From the NCBI RefSeq assembly GCF_000622225.1, contig NZ_JHWD01000001.1, positions 248,001 through 312,000 on the forward strand: a DNA stretch of 64,000 bases. The letters are read 5' to 3'. Every line of letters starts with the position of its first letter. The first letter of the stretch is position 1. Below, piece by piece: positions 25,538 through 33,172 of the stretch. This DNA comes from Roseomonas mucosa ATCC BAA-692. Its GTDB lineage: Bacteria > Pseudomonadota > Alphaproteobacteria > Acetobacterales > Acetobacteraceae. The notes under the pieces were generated by a model, which saw only the letters and a program-made list of their open reading frames with translations, was not told the origin of the DNA and searched no databases. A program made the translations under genes and the position numbers.

Positions 25538-26287
25538 ATGGAGATGACGGGACAGGTGGTGCTGGTGACCGGCGCGCAGCAGGGGATCGGGCGCGCCATC
25601 GCTCTGGCCTGTGCCGGGGCGGGGGCCGATGTGGCAGTGAACTATCTCGACGATGCCGTGGCGGCGGAGGCGGTCTGCGAGGCCATCCGGGCACTGGGGC
25701 GCCGCGCCGTGGCGCTCCAGGCCGATATCGCCGCGCCGGCACGATCCGCTGGCCTGGTGGCGGAGGCGGAGGAGGCGCTCGGGCCGCTGGACGTGCTGGT
25801 GAACAATGCCGGCATCTTCCCGCGCGCGCCCTTCCTGGAGATGACCGAGGAGGTCTGGGACCGCACCCTGGACATCAACCTCAAGGGCAGCGCCTTCTGT
25901 GCCCAGGCGGCGGCCCGGCGCATGGTCGCGGCGGGGCGGCCGGGGGCGATCGTCAACCTCAGCTCCACCGCCATGCGCGGCACGCCGGTGGGCGCGCATT
26001 ACGCGGCCAGCAAGTCCGGACTGGTCGGCCTGACGCGCTCCATGGCGATCGCCCTGGCGTCGCACCGCATCCGGGTGAACGCCATCGCGCCGGGCCTGAC
26101 CGACACGGCGCAGCCGCGCCATGGCAACACCGAGGAGGAACTGGCGGAGATGGGCCGCGCCGTGCCGCTGGGCCGCATGGGCAGGCCCGAGGATATTGCC
26201 GGCATGGCGCTGTTCCTCGCCTCGCCCCTGGGGGAATGGATCACCGGGCAGGTGTTCCACGTGAATGGGGGCGGCTATCTCGCCTGA
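25538..26287 (+). CDS. SDR-family oxidoreductase (3-ketoacyl-ACP reductase-like)
   Basis: Classical short-chain dehydrogenase (249 aa): [39 protein letters not shown] and catalytic [11 protein letters not shown], ending in the usual [17 protein letters not shown]. The specific substrate is unknown; FabG-like sugar or ketoacid reductases share this pattern. GGAAAGGGG seven bases upstream sets the ATG at 25538. Divergent from rutA across 237 bases. Confidence 0.88.
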   Translation: MEMTGQVVLVTGAQQGIGRAIALACAGAGADVAVNYLDDAVAAEAVCEAIRALGRRAVALQADIAAPARSAGLVAEAEEALGPLDVLVNNAGIFPRAPFLEMTEEVWDRTLDINLKGSAFCAQAAARRMVAAGRPGAIVNLSSTAMRGTPVGAHYAASKSGLVGLTRSMAIALASHRIRVNAIAPGLTDTAQPRHGNTEEELAEMGRAVPLGRMGRPEDIAGMALFLASPLGEWITGQVFHVNGGGYLA

Positions 26288-26329
26288 ACCGCGCTACGCT
26301 CCCGTGCCGATAAGCCCGCGAGGTCACCG

Positions 26330-26740
26330 ATGACGACCCTGTCCCTGGAAGGTGGCTGCGCCTGCGGCGCGGTCCGCTATGCGGCGGAGGGCACGCCTTT
26401 CCATGCCAGCCTCTGCCACTGCATCGATTGCCGCCGGGTCCTGGGGGCCTCGCCGGTCGCCTGGTTCAGTGTCCGGCTCAAGGAGTTCCGGCTGCTGCGC
26501 GGAGAGATGCGCGAATACCGTTCCAGCCCGCCCGCGCTGCGCGGCTTCTGCGCGGATTGCGGCACCGGCCTGACCTTCCGCAGCGAGGACTCGCCGGACG
26601 AGATCGACGTCGCCACCGCGACGCTGGACGATCCGGGCGTGGTGCCGCCCGAGCTGCATCTCTGGACCTCCCAGGCCCTGCCCTGGGCGCTGGCGGCGGA
26701 TGGCCTGCCGCGCTTCCCGCAGGGCCGGCCGGGCGGTTAG
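26330..26740 (+). CDS. GFA-family zinc protein
   Basis: 136 aa. The glutathione-dependent formaldehyde-activating (GFA/CENP-V) fold is recognised by zinc ligands GGCACGAVRY (CxC), CHCIDCRR and GFCADCGTGL. The family name is historical; most members, including this one, have no proven substrate. It lies 42 bases after the SDR gene and is probably co-transcribed. Confidence 0.88.
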   Translation: MTTLSLEGGCACGAVRYAAEGTPFHASLCHCIDCRRVLGASPVAWFSVRLKEFRLLRGEMREYRSSPPALRGFCADCGTGLTFRSEDSPDEIDVATATLDDPGVVPPELHLWTSQALPWALAADGLPRFPQGRPGG

Positions 26741-26761
26741 GGATGGGCGGCCGGGGGCCGG

Positions 26762-28237
26762 TCAGGCCGCCTCGGCATTGGCATCGCCCGGCGCGGTTTC
26801 CCAGCCCAGCTCCACCAGCGCGACGCGGCGGCCCTGGCGATCCTGCTGCTGCACCACCATGCCCTGCTCCTCCAGATAGGCGAGCACGCGGCGGGCGCGG
26901 CCCAGGGAGCGGGTGCCATAGGCCTGGGCGATGGCGGCATCGGAGGGGCAGGGGCGCCGCTCCAGCGCGGCACGGGCCAGCATCAGGTAGACGCCCTGGA
27001 CATCCTCCGGCAGCGCCGCGGCGCGGCTCCGCACCGCGTCCCATTCGGGGTTCTCGGCGGTGCCGGCATCCACCCCGGCGCGTGCCACGGCGAGGCGGGC
27101 GCGGAATTCCGGCAGCTCCATCGGCTTGCCGGCCACCGCCCGGATGCGGCAGCGCACGAGGAAGTCGCCATAGAGCACGCTGACCGGGCGGAAGGCTGCC
27201 TCCGGGTCCTCCAGCAGCGCGTGCAGCACCTCCTCCAGCCGGCGCTCGCGCTCCGCCAGCTCCTCCGGGCTGGGCGGGGCGGGCTCGGCGCGGCTGTGCA
27301 CGGCGGGCGGGCGGGCGGCGGCGAGCTGCGCCAGGATGTCCGGCGCGGGCGGGGGCGGCGCGCGGCGCGCGGGGCGGACGGGCTCGGGCGGCGGGGTGAG
27401 GATCAGTTCCCGTACCTCCTCCGGTGCATTGGGCAGCGGCGTCAGCTTCGGCCCGGCGGAGCGGGTCTGCGTTTCCACCACGCCGATGCGGATGGGCAGC
27501 GGGCGGCGGGACAGGGCCGGGCCGAGCGCCACGAAGCTGCCGCGCGGCAGGTCGCGGAACTGCTCCGCCTGCCGCCGCTCCATGCCCAGCAGGTCGGCGG
27601 CGCGCTGCATGTCGATGTCGAGGAAGGTGCGCCCCATCAGGAAGTTCGAGGCCTCGGCAGCGACGTTCTTGGCCAGCTTGGCCAGGCGCTGCGTGGCGAT
27701 GATCCCCGCGAGCCCGCGCTTGCGGCCGCGCGACATCAGGTTGGCCATGGCGCCGAGCGAGGCGCGCCGGGCCTCGTCCGAGACCTCGGTCGCGGCGGCG
27801 GGGGCGAAGATCTGCGCCTCGTCCACCACCACCAGCACGGGGGACCAGAGGTCGCGGTCCACCTCGAACATGCCGTTCAGGAAGACCGCCGCCTGGCGCA
27901 TCTGCCCCTCGGCATCCAGCCCCTCCAGGTTCAGCACCACGGAGACCCGGTGCTCGCGCATCCGCTCGGCGGCGGCCTGCAGGCCGCGCTCGGTCTGGGC
28001 GGCGGCGTCGATCACCAGATGGCCGAACTTCTCGGCGAGGCTGACGAAATCCCCCTCCGGGTCGATCACCGCCTGCTGCACCCAGGCGGCGGACTGTTCC
28101 ATCAGCCGCCGCAGCAGGTGCGACTTGCCGGAGCCGGAATTGCCCTGGACCAGCAGGCGGGTGGCGAGGAGCTCCTCCAGGTCGAGGGTCGCGGGCGAGC
28201 CGGCGGTGGTGGTGCCGAGGTCGATCGCGATGGTCAT
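26762..28237 (-). CDS. HerA-like ATPase (DUF87)
   Basis: 491 aa. The HerA/VirB4-type ATPase core has Walker A QGNSGSGKSHLL (residues about 31-42), Walker B LVVVDEAQIFAP, and RGRKRGLAGIIATQRLAKL. HerA proteins are hexameric DNA translocases that work with the nuclease NurA in archaea; bacterial stand-alone copies are poorly known. After a Pro/Ala-rich linker (residues about 275-320), the C-terminal 170 residues are helical and end in a winged-helix-like segment (AIAQAYGTRSLGRARRVLAYLEEQGMV). No nurA or nuclease gene is adjacent. Confidence 0.8.
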   Translation of the reverse strand: MTIAIDLGTTTAGSPATLDLEELLATRLLVQGNSGSGKSHLLRRLMEQSAAWVQQAVIDPEGDFVSLAEKFGHLVIDAAAQTERGLQAAAERMREHRVSVVLNLEGLDAEGQMRQAAVFLNGMFEVDRDLWSPVLVVVDEAQIFAPAAATEVSDEARRASLGAMANLMSRGRKRGLAGIIATQRLAKLAKNVAAEASNFLMGRTFLDIDMQRAADLLGMERRQAEQFRDLPRGSFVALGPALSRRPLPIRIGVVETQTRSAGPKLTPLPNAPEEVRELILTPPPEPVRPARRAPPPPAPDILAQLAAARPPAVHSRAEPAPPSPEELAERERRLEEVLHALLEDPEAAFRPVSVLYGDFLVRCRIRAVAGKPMELPEFRARLAVARAGVDAGTAENPEWDAVRSRAAALPEDVQGVYLMLARAALERRPCPSDAAIAQAYGTRSLGRARRVLAYLEEQGMVVQQQDRQGRRVALVELGWETAPGDANAEAA

Positions 28238-28612
28238 GCCGGGACGGGTTCCTCGATCCGGGTGGGGGGGAAAGCGCCAGGGGCGGGGGCCGGACGGGGC
28301 GCTGGCGAGGGGCGCTTATAGCCGCGCCGGGGTAAGGCGCCCAGGGCCGGATGGAGCCGGGGAGGGAGAGTCGGGGCAGGGACGGGCCAGGGGCGGAACT
28401 GCCGGCCGGAACCCAGGCGCGAGGTCGCCGGCCCGGGATGGCCGCTTGGCGTGATCTTTGGGCGCAACCCGGGGGGCCGCCCTTGGCAGCCGGCCGTCAG
28501 GGGGAGCGGGCAAGAGCGGACCGCGCGGAACCCAGGACCTTTTCCTGAGCGGGCGTGGCAAGAGCCAGGATCGCCTGCCGCGCGCGAGGACCTGCCCCAC
28601 GCGCGGGGCGCA
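28238..28612. other. Gene-free GC-rich stretch
   Basis: 375 bases between two minus-strand genes, very rich in G+C. ORFs across it are low-complexity and lack family resemblance. It should hold the end of the SH3 transcript and the promoter of the HerA-like gene. I see no clear terminator or promoter. Confidence 0.4.
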
Positions 28613-29284
28613 TCAGTAGGGCGGCGGCCCGCCAGGGCCGCGGCGCTCCCCATCCGGTCCCCCGGGGCCATGGCGCTCCCATTCCGGCCCGGGTGGGCGG
28701 CCGGGGCGAGGGCCGGGGCCGCCACCGGGGCCGGCACCGGGCCCGGGGCCATAGCCGGGACCGGGCGGGTGCCCGGGACGTTCCCAGCCCGCACCACCGG
28801 GCCCGCCGCCTGGGTGCCCGTACCAGCCGGGCGGCGGGCCCGGCGGCGGGCCGGGGCGGTAGGGCAGCGGGGGCGGGCCACCCCAGCGGTCATGTGGGCT
28901 GTACCAGGGCCTGCCGCGATAGTAGCGGCCCCAGTAGTCGCCGAAGTCGAAGGTGACGATCGGCACGCCGATGCGTGGCCCGTATTCCGGGATCAGCACC
29001 CGCCGCCCCTGATAGGCATATTGCAGGTAGCTGCCGGACACCCAGCCCCGCATGCCGCCGGCGCCGACATCGCACCAGTTGTAGCCGTCGAGGCAGCCGA
29101 AGATCTCCAGCGGTGCCCCGGCGCCGATCGTGGCGACACGCGGATAGGCGGTGCCGGGCCCCGCGCGCAGGTTGACATCGCCGGTGGCGTAGCCGGGGGC
29201 CGCCGAGGCGGGCGCCACGACGCCCAGCGCCAGCCCCAGTCCGAGACCCAGCGCCATCGTATGGGCCGTGATCCGGTGTTTCAC
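28613..29284 (-). CDS. Secreted SH3b-domain protein with Pro/Gly-rich tail
   Basis: 223 aa. Signal peptide ending ALGVVAPASAA, then a bacterial SH3 domain (residues about 30-90: GDVNLRAGPGTAYPRVATIG, EIFGCLDGYNWCDVG, GWVSGSYLQY). Two cysteines in the domain may pair. The last 90 residues are almost only Pro, Gly, Arg, Tyr and Trp (PPPGPPPGWYGHPGG). SH3b domains often bind cell wall. The GTG start at 29284 is preferred because AAGGGAG lies nine bases before it; an ATG at 29329 is the alternative. Confidence 0.75.
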   Translation of the reverse strand: MKHRITAHTMALGLGLGLALGVVAPASAAPGYATGDVNLRAGPGTAYPRVATIGAGAPLEIFGCLDGYNWCDVGAGGMRGWVSGSYLQYAYQGRRVLIPEYGPRIGVPIVTFDFGDYWGRYYRGRPWYSPHDRWGGPPPLPYRPGPPPGPPPGWYGHPGGGPGGAGWERPGHPPGPGYGPGPGAGPGGGPGPRPGRPPGPEWERHGPGGPDGERRGPGGPPPY

Positions 29285-29578
29285 CGTCTGCTGCTCCCTT
29301 GAGGTGACGGCATGAACGCGGGTGGGCATGCTTTCGCTTCAATCCTGGGCATGACCATGCTCTCATGTCGTGACGAAGCAAACTCCCTGGCATGGCGAAA
29401 GCAAGGCAAAGATTTCCTCGAAAAGCCGCATGGGAAATCCAGGGTGTTTACGTAGAACGGAACAGAAACAATCTGTCGCAACTTTGGCCGGGACAGAAGA
29501 GATGAGGGTGCTTATTTCCGATTCCACGGATGGGTCGGGAATCGCCGACCTGCCGTAGGAACACGGTGAGGATTTCCC

Positions 29579-29938
29579 ATGAAGAAGATCCTGCTTCTCG
29601 GCGCCGGTCTGGCTCTCTTCGGCGCGGCGGGCATGGCCATCGCCCAGACCCCGCCGCCGCCTCCGGGCGGCCCGCAGGCCGAGCGGCCCCAGGGGGCTGG
29701 TGGACCCGGTGGCCCGGGCGGGCCCGAGGGTGGCCCCGGCCCCCACCATGGCTGGCGCGGCGGCCCGCCGATGATGCGGCCAATGGGCCCGCCGCCCTCG
29801 CGCGCCGCGTCCTTCCGGATCGAGCGCAACGGCACCGAGATGAGCATCCGCTGCGCCGAGAACGAGTCGACCCAGGCCTGCGTGGCCGCGGCCTCGACCC
29901 TGATCGACAAGTTCAACGCGGCCAACCCGGCCCGCTGA
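29579..29938 (+). CDS. Small secreted Pro/Gly-rich protein
   Basis: 119 aa, not recognised. A clean Sec signal (MKKILLLGAGLALFGAAGMAIAQ) is followed by 45 residues of Pro/Gly repeats (GGPGGPGGPEGGPGPHHG, MMRPMGPP). A short C-terminal domain follows, with two cysteines (MSIRCAENESTQACVAAAS) that could form a disulfide. Divergent from the SH3b gene across an AT-richer region, and both products share the Pro/Gly-rich style, so a common envelope role is possible. Confidence 0.65.
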   Translation: MKKILLLGAGLALFGAAGMAIAQTPPPPPGGPQAERPQGAGGPGGPGGPEGGPGPHHGWRGGPPMMRPMGPPPSRAASFRIERNGTEMSIRCAENESTQACVAAASTLIDKFNAANPAR

Positions 29939-29960
29939 TCGCCTTCCCGGCCGGAGCGCG

Positions 29961-29995
29961 GGCGGATGCGGGAACGCATCCGCCTGTCTCCTTTT
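29961..29995 (+). terminator. Terminator after the Pro/Gly-rich gene
   Basis: Perfect 10-bp stem GGCGGATGCG-GGAA-CGCATCCGCC with a GGAA tetraloop, followed by the pyrimidine tract TGTCTCCTTTT. It lies 23 bases after the stop. Confidence 0.75.
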
Positions 29996-30086
29996 CATTG
30001 GAATGAACTATTTTTTAATATGGCTTTCGGGTAATTTTCGGCCGCTACTCTGGAAGAAGGGCAGGTCGGTGCAGAAAGCAGGCCCG

Positions 30087-31169
30087 ATGAAAGACCGGCT
30101 GGCCATCCCCCGCGCAGATGCCTCCCAGGGGGGCGCTGCGACGGCGGCTGCGTGGATGGGCACGGGCCGGGCCACGGGGTCCCATGTCAGTGTCATTATC
30201 ACCAGCCACAACTACGCGGCCTATATCCGCCAGTGCATCGACAGCGCGCTGGAGCAGGAGGGCGCGGGCCGGGATTTCGGCCTGGATGTGCTGGTGGTCG
30301 ACAATTATTCCAGCGACGGCTCACGCGAGATCATCGCCGGCTACGGCAACCGGATCGGCGTCATCCTGAAGGAGGAAGGACGGCAGATCTCCTCCTTCAA
30401 CCAGGGCTTCGCCGCCAGCCGCGGCGGGATCGTCATCTTCCTCGACGCCGACGACTATCTGGCCCCCGATGCGGTGCTGACGCATCTGCACGCCTTCCGC
30501 GACCCGGCCGTCGTCCGTTCCCAGGGCTACATGACGGTGGTGGGCCCCGAGGGGCAGGAGCTCGGCCGGCGCCTGCCGGGGCGGAGCGCGCCGCAGGGCG
30601 ATCTCGGCGCGCGCATCCTGGCCACCGGCCCGGGCGCCGTCGTCTCGGCGCCGACCTCGGGCAATGCCTGGCGCCGCGACGTGCTGGAGCGGATCATGCC
30701 GTTGCCGGAAACCGTCCAGGGCATCGGCGCCGACACCTACCTGATGGATTCGGTGCCCCTCTTCGGCCGGGTGGCGGTGGCGGAGAGGACGGTCGCCTTC
30801 TACCGCGTTCATGGCCGCTCCTTCGGCGATGCGGTGAAGGGGCTGAACCGGGCCAACATCGCCGTGTGGCTCGATGGCTACCGCACCCGCGTGCAGCGCC
30901 TGTCCAGCACGGCCGGGCAACTCCGGCTGGAGCCGCAGGAAACCCGCTGGGCCACGCGGAACTGGCGCATCCAGACGCTGGAGGGGCTGCTGTCGCGGAT
31001 GGAGGGGCGCCGGGGTCCTGGCCTCGCCGCGCAACTCGCCGCCGCGGCCGCCGCGCGCAGCCTGAAGGGCCGGGCGCGGGCCTCGCTGATCGTGCTGGCC
31101 TCGCGCCTGCTGCCGCTGCCCTGGGCGCTGCGGGTCGCCCAGGGCTCGATCCGGCTGAACGAGATGTAG
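30087..31169 (+). CDS. Family 2 glycosyltransferase
   Basis: GT-A fold glycosyltransferase (360 aa): VSVIITSHNYAAYIRQCIDSAL, VVDNYSSDGSREII and the metal-binding DADD in VIFLDADDYL. GNAWRRDVLERI and YLMDSVPLFG correspond to the acceptor half. The C-terminal 100 residues are Arg/Ala-rich without membrane segments. Sugar and acceptor unknown. The start at 30087 (MKDRLAIPR) is the more likely; an ATG at 30003 lies in AT-rich sequence (ATTTTTTAATATGG) that looks like promoter. No other sugar genes adjoin. Confidence 0.8.
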   Translation: MKDRLAIPRADASQGGAATAAAWMGTGRATGSHVSVIITSHNYAAYIRQCIDSALEQEGAGRDFGLDVLVVDNYSSDGSREIIAGYGNRIGVILKEEGRQISSFNQGFAASRGGIVIFLDADDYLAPDAVLTHLHAFRDPAVVRSQGYMTVVGPEGQELGRRLPGRSAPQGDLGARILATGPGAVVSAPTSGNAWRRDVLERIMPLPETVQGIGADTYLMDSVPLFGRVAVAERTVAFYRVHGRSFGDAVKGLNRANIAVWLDGYRTRVQRLSSTAGQLRLEPQETRWATRNWRIQTLEGLLSRMEGRRGPGLAAQLAAAAAARSLKGRARASLIVLASRLLPLPWALRVAQGSIRLNEM

Positions 31170-31275
31170 GGCATCCTCCGGAACCGATGAAAACTCCGGG
31201 GTTCGGGAGCCGGCTCCGGTCCCCGGTGGGCAACCGCAAAGCGGGACGCGACCAGGAAAGGCCGCCGCCCGCTCC

Positions 31276-32808
31276 TCAGACCGTCGCGCCGATCTGCCAG
31301 GGCGCGAACTCCGCCGCGCCGAAGTCGAATTCCTCGCTCCTGGTCCGCTCGCCGCTGGCCACGCGCAGGATCTGCCGGAAGATCCGCTCGCCGCACTGCT
31401 CCACCGTTTCCTCGCCGGTCAGGATGGTGCCGCAGTTGATGTCCATGTCGTCCTGCATCCGCTCGTACATCGCGGAATTGGTGGCGAGCTTCAGGCTGGG
31501 TGCCGGCTTGGCGCCGAAGACGCTGCCGCGGCCGGTGGTGAAGCAGACGAGGTTGGCGCCGCCTGCCACCTGCCCGGTCGCCGCCACCGGGTCGTAGCCC
31601 GGCGTGTCCATGAAGACGAAGCCCCTGGCGGCCACCGGCTCGGCATAGCGGTACACCTCCACGAGGTTCGTGTGGCCCGCCTTGGCCATGGCGCCCAGGC
31701 TCTTCTCCAGGATGGTGGTCAGCCCGCCGGCCTTGTTGCCGGGGGAAGGGTTGGCGTTGATCTCCGCGCCCTCCTTGGCGGTGTAGTCCTCCCACCAGTG
31801 CATCAGGTCCACCAGCTTCTGCCCGACCTCGGGGCTCACCGCGCGGCGGGTCAGCAGGTGCTCGGCGCCATAGGTCTCGGTGGTCTCGCTCAGGATCACC
31901 GTGCCGCCATGGCGCACGACCAGGTCGCTCGCCACGCCCAGCGCCGGGTTGGCGGAGATGCCGGAATAGCCGTCCGAGCCGCCGCATTGCAGGGCGACGC
32001 AGAGCTCGCCCGCCGGCACCGGCTCGCGCCGCACGGCATTGGCCTCGTCCAGCACGCTGCGCACGAAGGCGATGCCGGCCTCCACCGTCTTGCGGGCGCC
32101 GCCCATCTCCTGGATGTCCATGCTGCGCAGCCGGTCGGCGAGGCGCTGCTCCTGCATCATCCCGCCGATCTGGTTGACCTCGCAGCCCAGGCCGATGGCC
32201 ACGACATGCGAGAAGTTCGGGTGCCGCGCATAGCCGCCGATGGTCCGGCGCAGCAGCGACAGCGGCTCGCCCTGCGCCATGCCGCAGCCGGTCTTGTGGG
32301 TCAGCGCCACCACGCCATCCACGTTCGGCCAGGCGGCCAGCGGGTCCTCGCCGGTGATCGGGTTGCGGCGGAAGGCCAGCGCGATCAGCTCCGCCACATG
32401 GGCGGAACAGTTCACGCTGGTGACGATGCCGACATAGTTGCGCGTCGCCACCCGCCCGTCCGGCCGTCGGATGCCCAGGAACGTCGCGGGCTCGGGCACA
32501 TATTCGGTCGGCTTCAGGTCGGCGCCGAAGGCATAGTCGCGCGAGAAGTCGCCCATCGCGATCTCCTCCACATGCACCCATTCGCCGGGGGCGATGTCGC
32601 GCGTGGCGAAGCCGATCACCTGGCCGTAGCGCCGCACCGCCTCGCCCTTCGCATGCGGGCGGATGGCGACCTTGTGGCCGGCGGGGATGCGCTTCTCCGC
32701 TCGCACCCCGGGGGCGACGGTGGTGCCGGGGGGGAGGACCATGCGCGCGATCACCACCCCGTCCTCGGGATGCAGGCGGATCACGGGCGGCTGGGTCACG
32801 GCATCCAT
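31276..32808 (-). CDS. UxaA-family altronate/galactarate dehydratase
   Basis: 510 aa sugar-acid dehydratase. An N-terminal SAF domain (HPEDGVVIARMVLPPG to residues about 100) is joined to the catalytic part (IRRPDGRVATRNYVGIVTSVNCSAHVA, HKTGCGMAQGEP, LQCGGSDGYSGISANPALG, ETYGAEHLL, FTTGRGSVFG). This resembles the altronate hydrolase UxaA and galactarate dehydratase GarD, but substrate choice cannot be read from the sequence. GAGGAAACCGACGCC precedes ATG 32808. Divergent from the TPP riboswitch unit. Confidence 0.88.
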   Translation of the reverse strand: MDAVTQPPVIRLHPEDGVVIARMVLPPGTTVAPGVRAEKRIPAGHKVAIRPHAKGEAVRRYGQVIGFATRDIAPGEWVHVEEIAMGDFSRDYAFGADLKPTEYVPEPATFLGIRRPDGRVATRNYVGIVTSVNCSAHVAELIALAFRRNPITGEDPLAAWPNVDGVVALTHKTGCGMAQGEPLSLLRRTIGGYARHPNFSHVVAIGLGCEVNQIGGMMQEQRLADRLRSMDIQEMGGARKTVEAGIAFVRSVLDEANAVRREPVPAGELCVALQCGGSDGYSGISANPALGVASDLVVRHGGTVILSETTETYGAEHLLTRRAVSPEVGQKLVDLMHWWEDYTAKEGAEINANPSPGNKAGGLTTILEKSLGAMAKAGHTNLVEVYRYAEPVAARGFVFMDTPGYDPVAATGQVAGGANLVCFTTGRGSVFGAKPAPSLKLATNSAMYERMQDDMDINCGTILTGEETVEQCGERIFRQILRVASGERTRSEEFDFGAAEFAPWQIGATV

Positions 32809-32959
32809 GGCGTCGGTTTCCTCGTTGCCTGTCGGGCTTTGCCCGCAGCATAGGCCCCGCTGCCATGGCGGTTCCAGGGGGTGGCGCAAAGGATCGCTCC
32901 GCCGTCGCGGCGCGGGCGTCTTGCCGCCGTTCCGCCCCTGGCCCATAGCTGGGGCGGAC

Positions 32960-33047
32960 ATCGGGGGGAGCCCATACCGGGCTGAGAGGCGGGCAAGGCG
33001 GCCCGCGACCCCTGGAACCTGCCCCGGTTAGGACCGGCGAAGGGATC
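32960..33047 (+). promoter_or_regulatory. TPP riboswitch (THI element)
   Basis: All conserved parts of the thiamine pyrophosphate aptamer are present in order. P2 is GCCC-ATACC-GGGC followed directly by TGAGA; P3 is the hairpin GCGGGC-AAGGCG-GCCCGC; then GACCCCTGGAACCTG; P5 is CCGGT-TAGG-ACCGG; and GCGAAGGGA closes the core, with ATC/GAT as part of P1. The orientation is plus, so it acts on the SBP_bac_5 gene 125 bases downstream. Between them are hairpins GGAAGGGC-GGCCCTTTCC (33064-33082) and CTGCC...GGCAG (about 33092-33116) without a T-run, so control may be on translation or Rho. Confidence 0.93.
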
Positions 33048-33172
33048 GGTGCACCTCATGCCACGGAAGGGCGGCCCTTTCCGGAACGTCCTGCCCCGCC
33101 GGGCGCCCCGGCAGGCGCCGTGGCCCTGCACCTCGCCTCGCATCCAGGGACCAGCGAGAGAGGACTTCCCGC

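Noticed and set aside
28316-28600. Minus-strand ORF in the GC-rich gap between the HerA-like and SH3b genes
   Set aside because: Low-complexity Pro/Arg/Gly sequence, no ribosome site, no resemblance.
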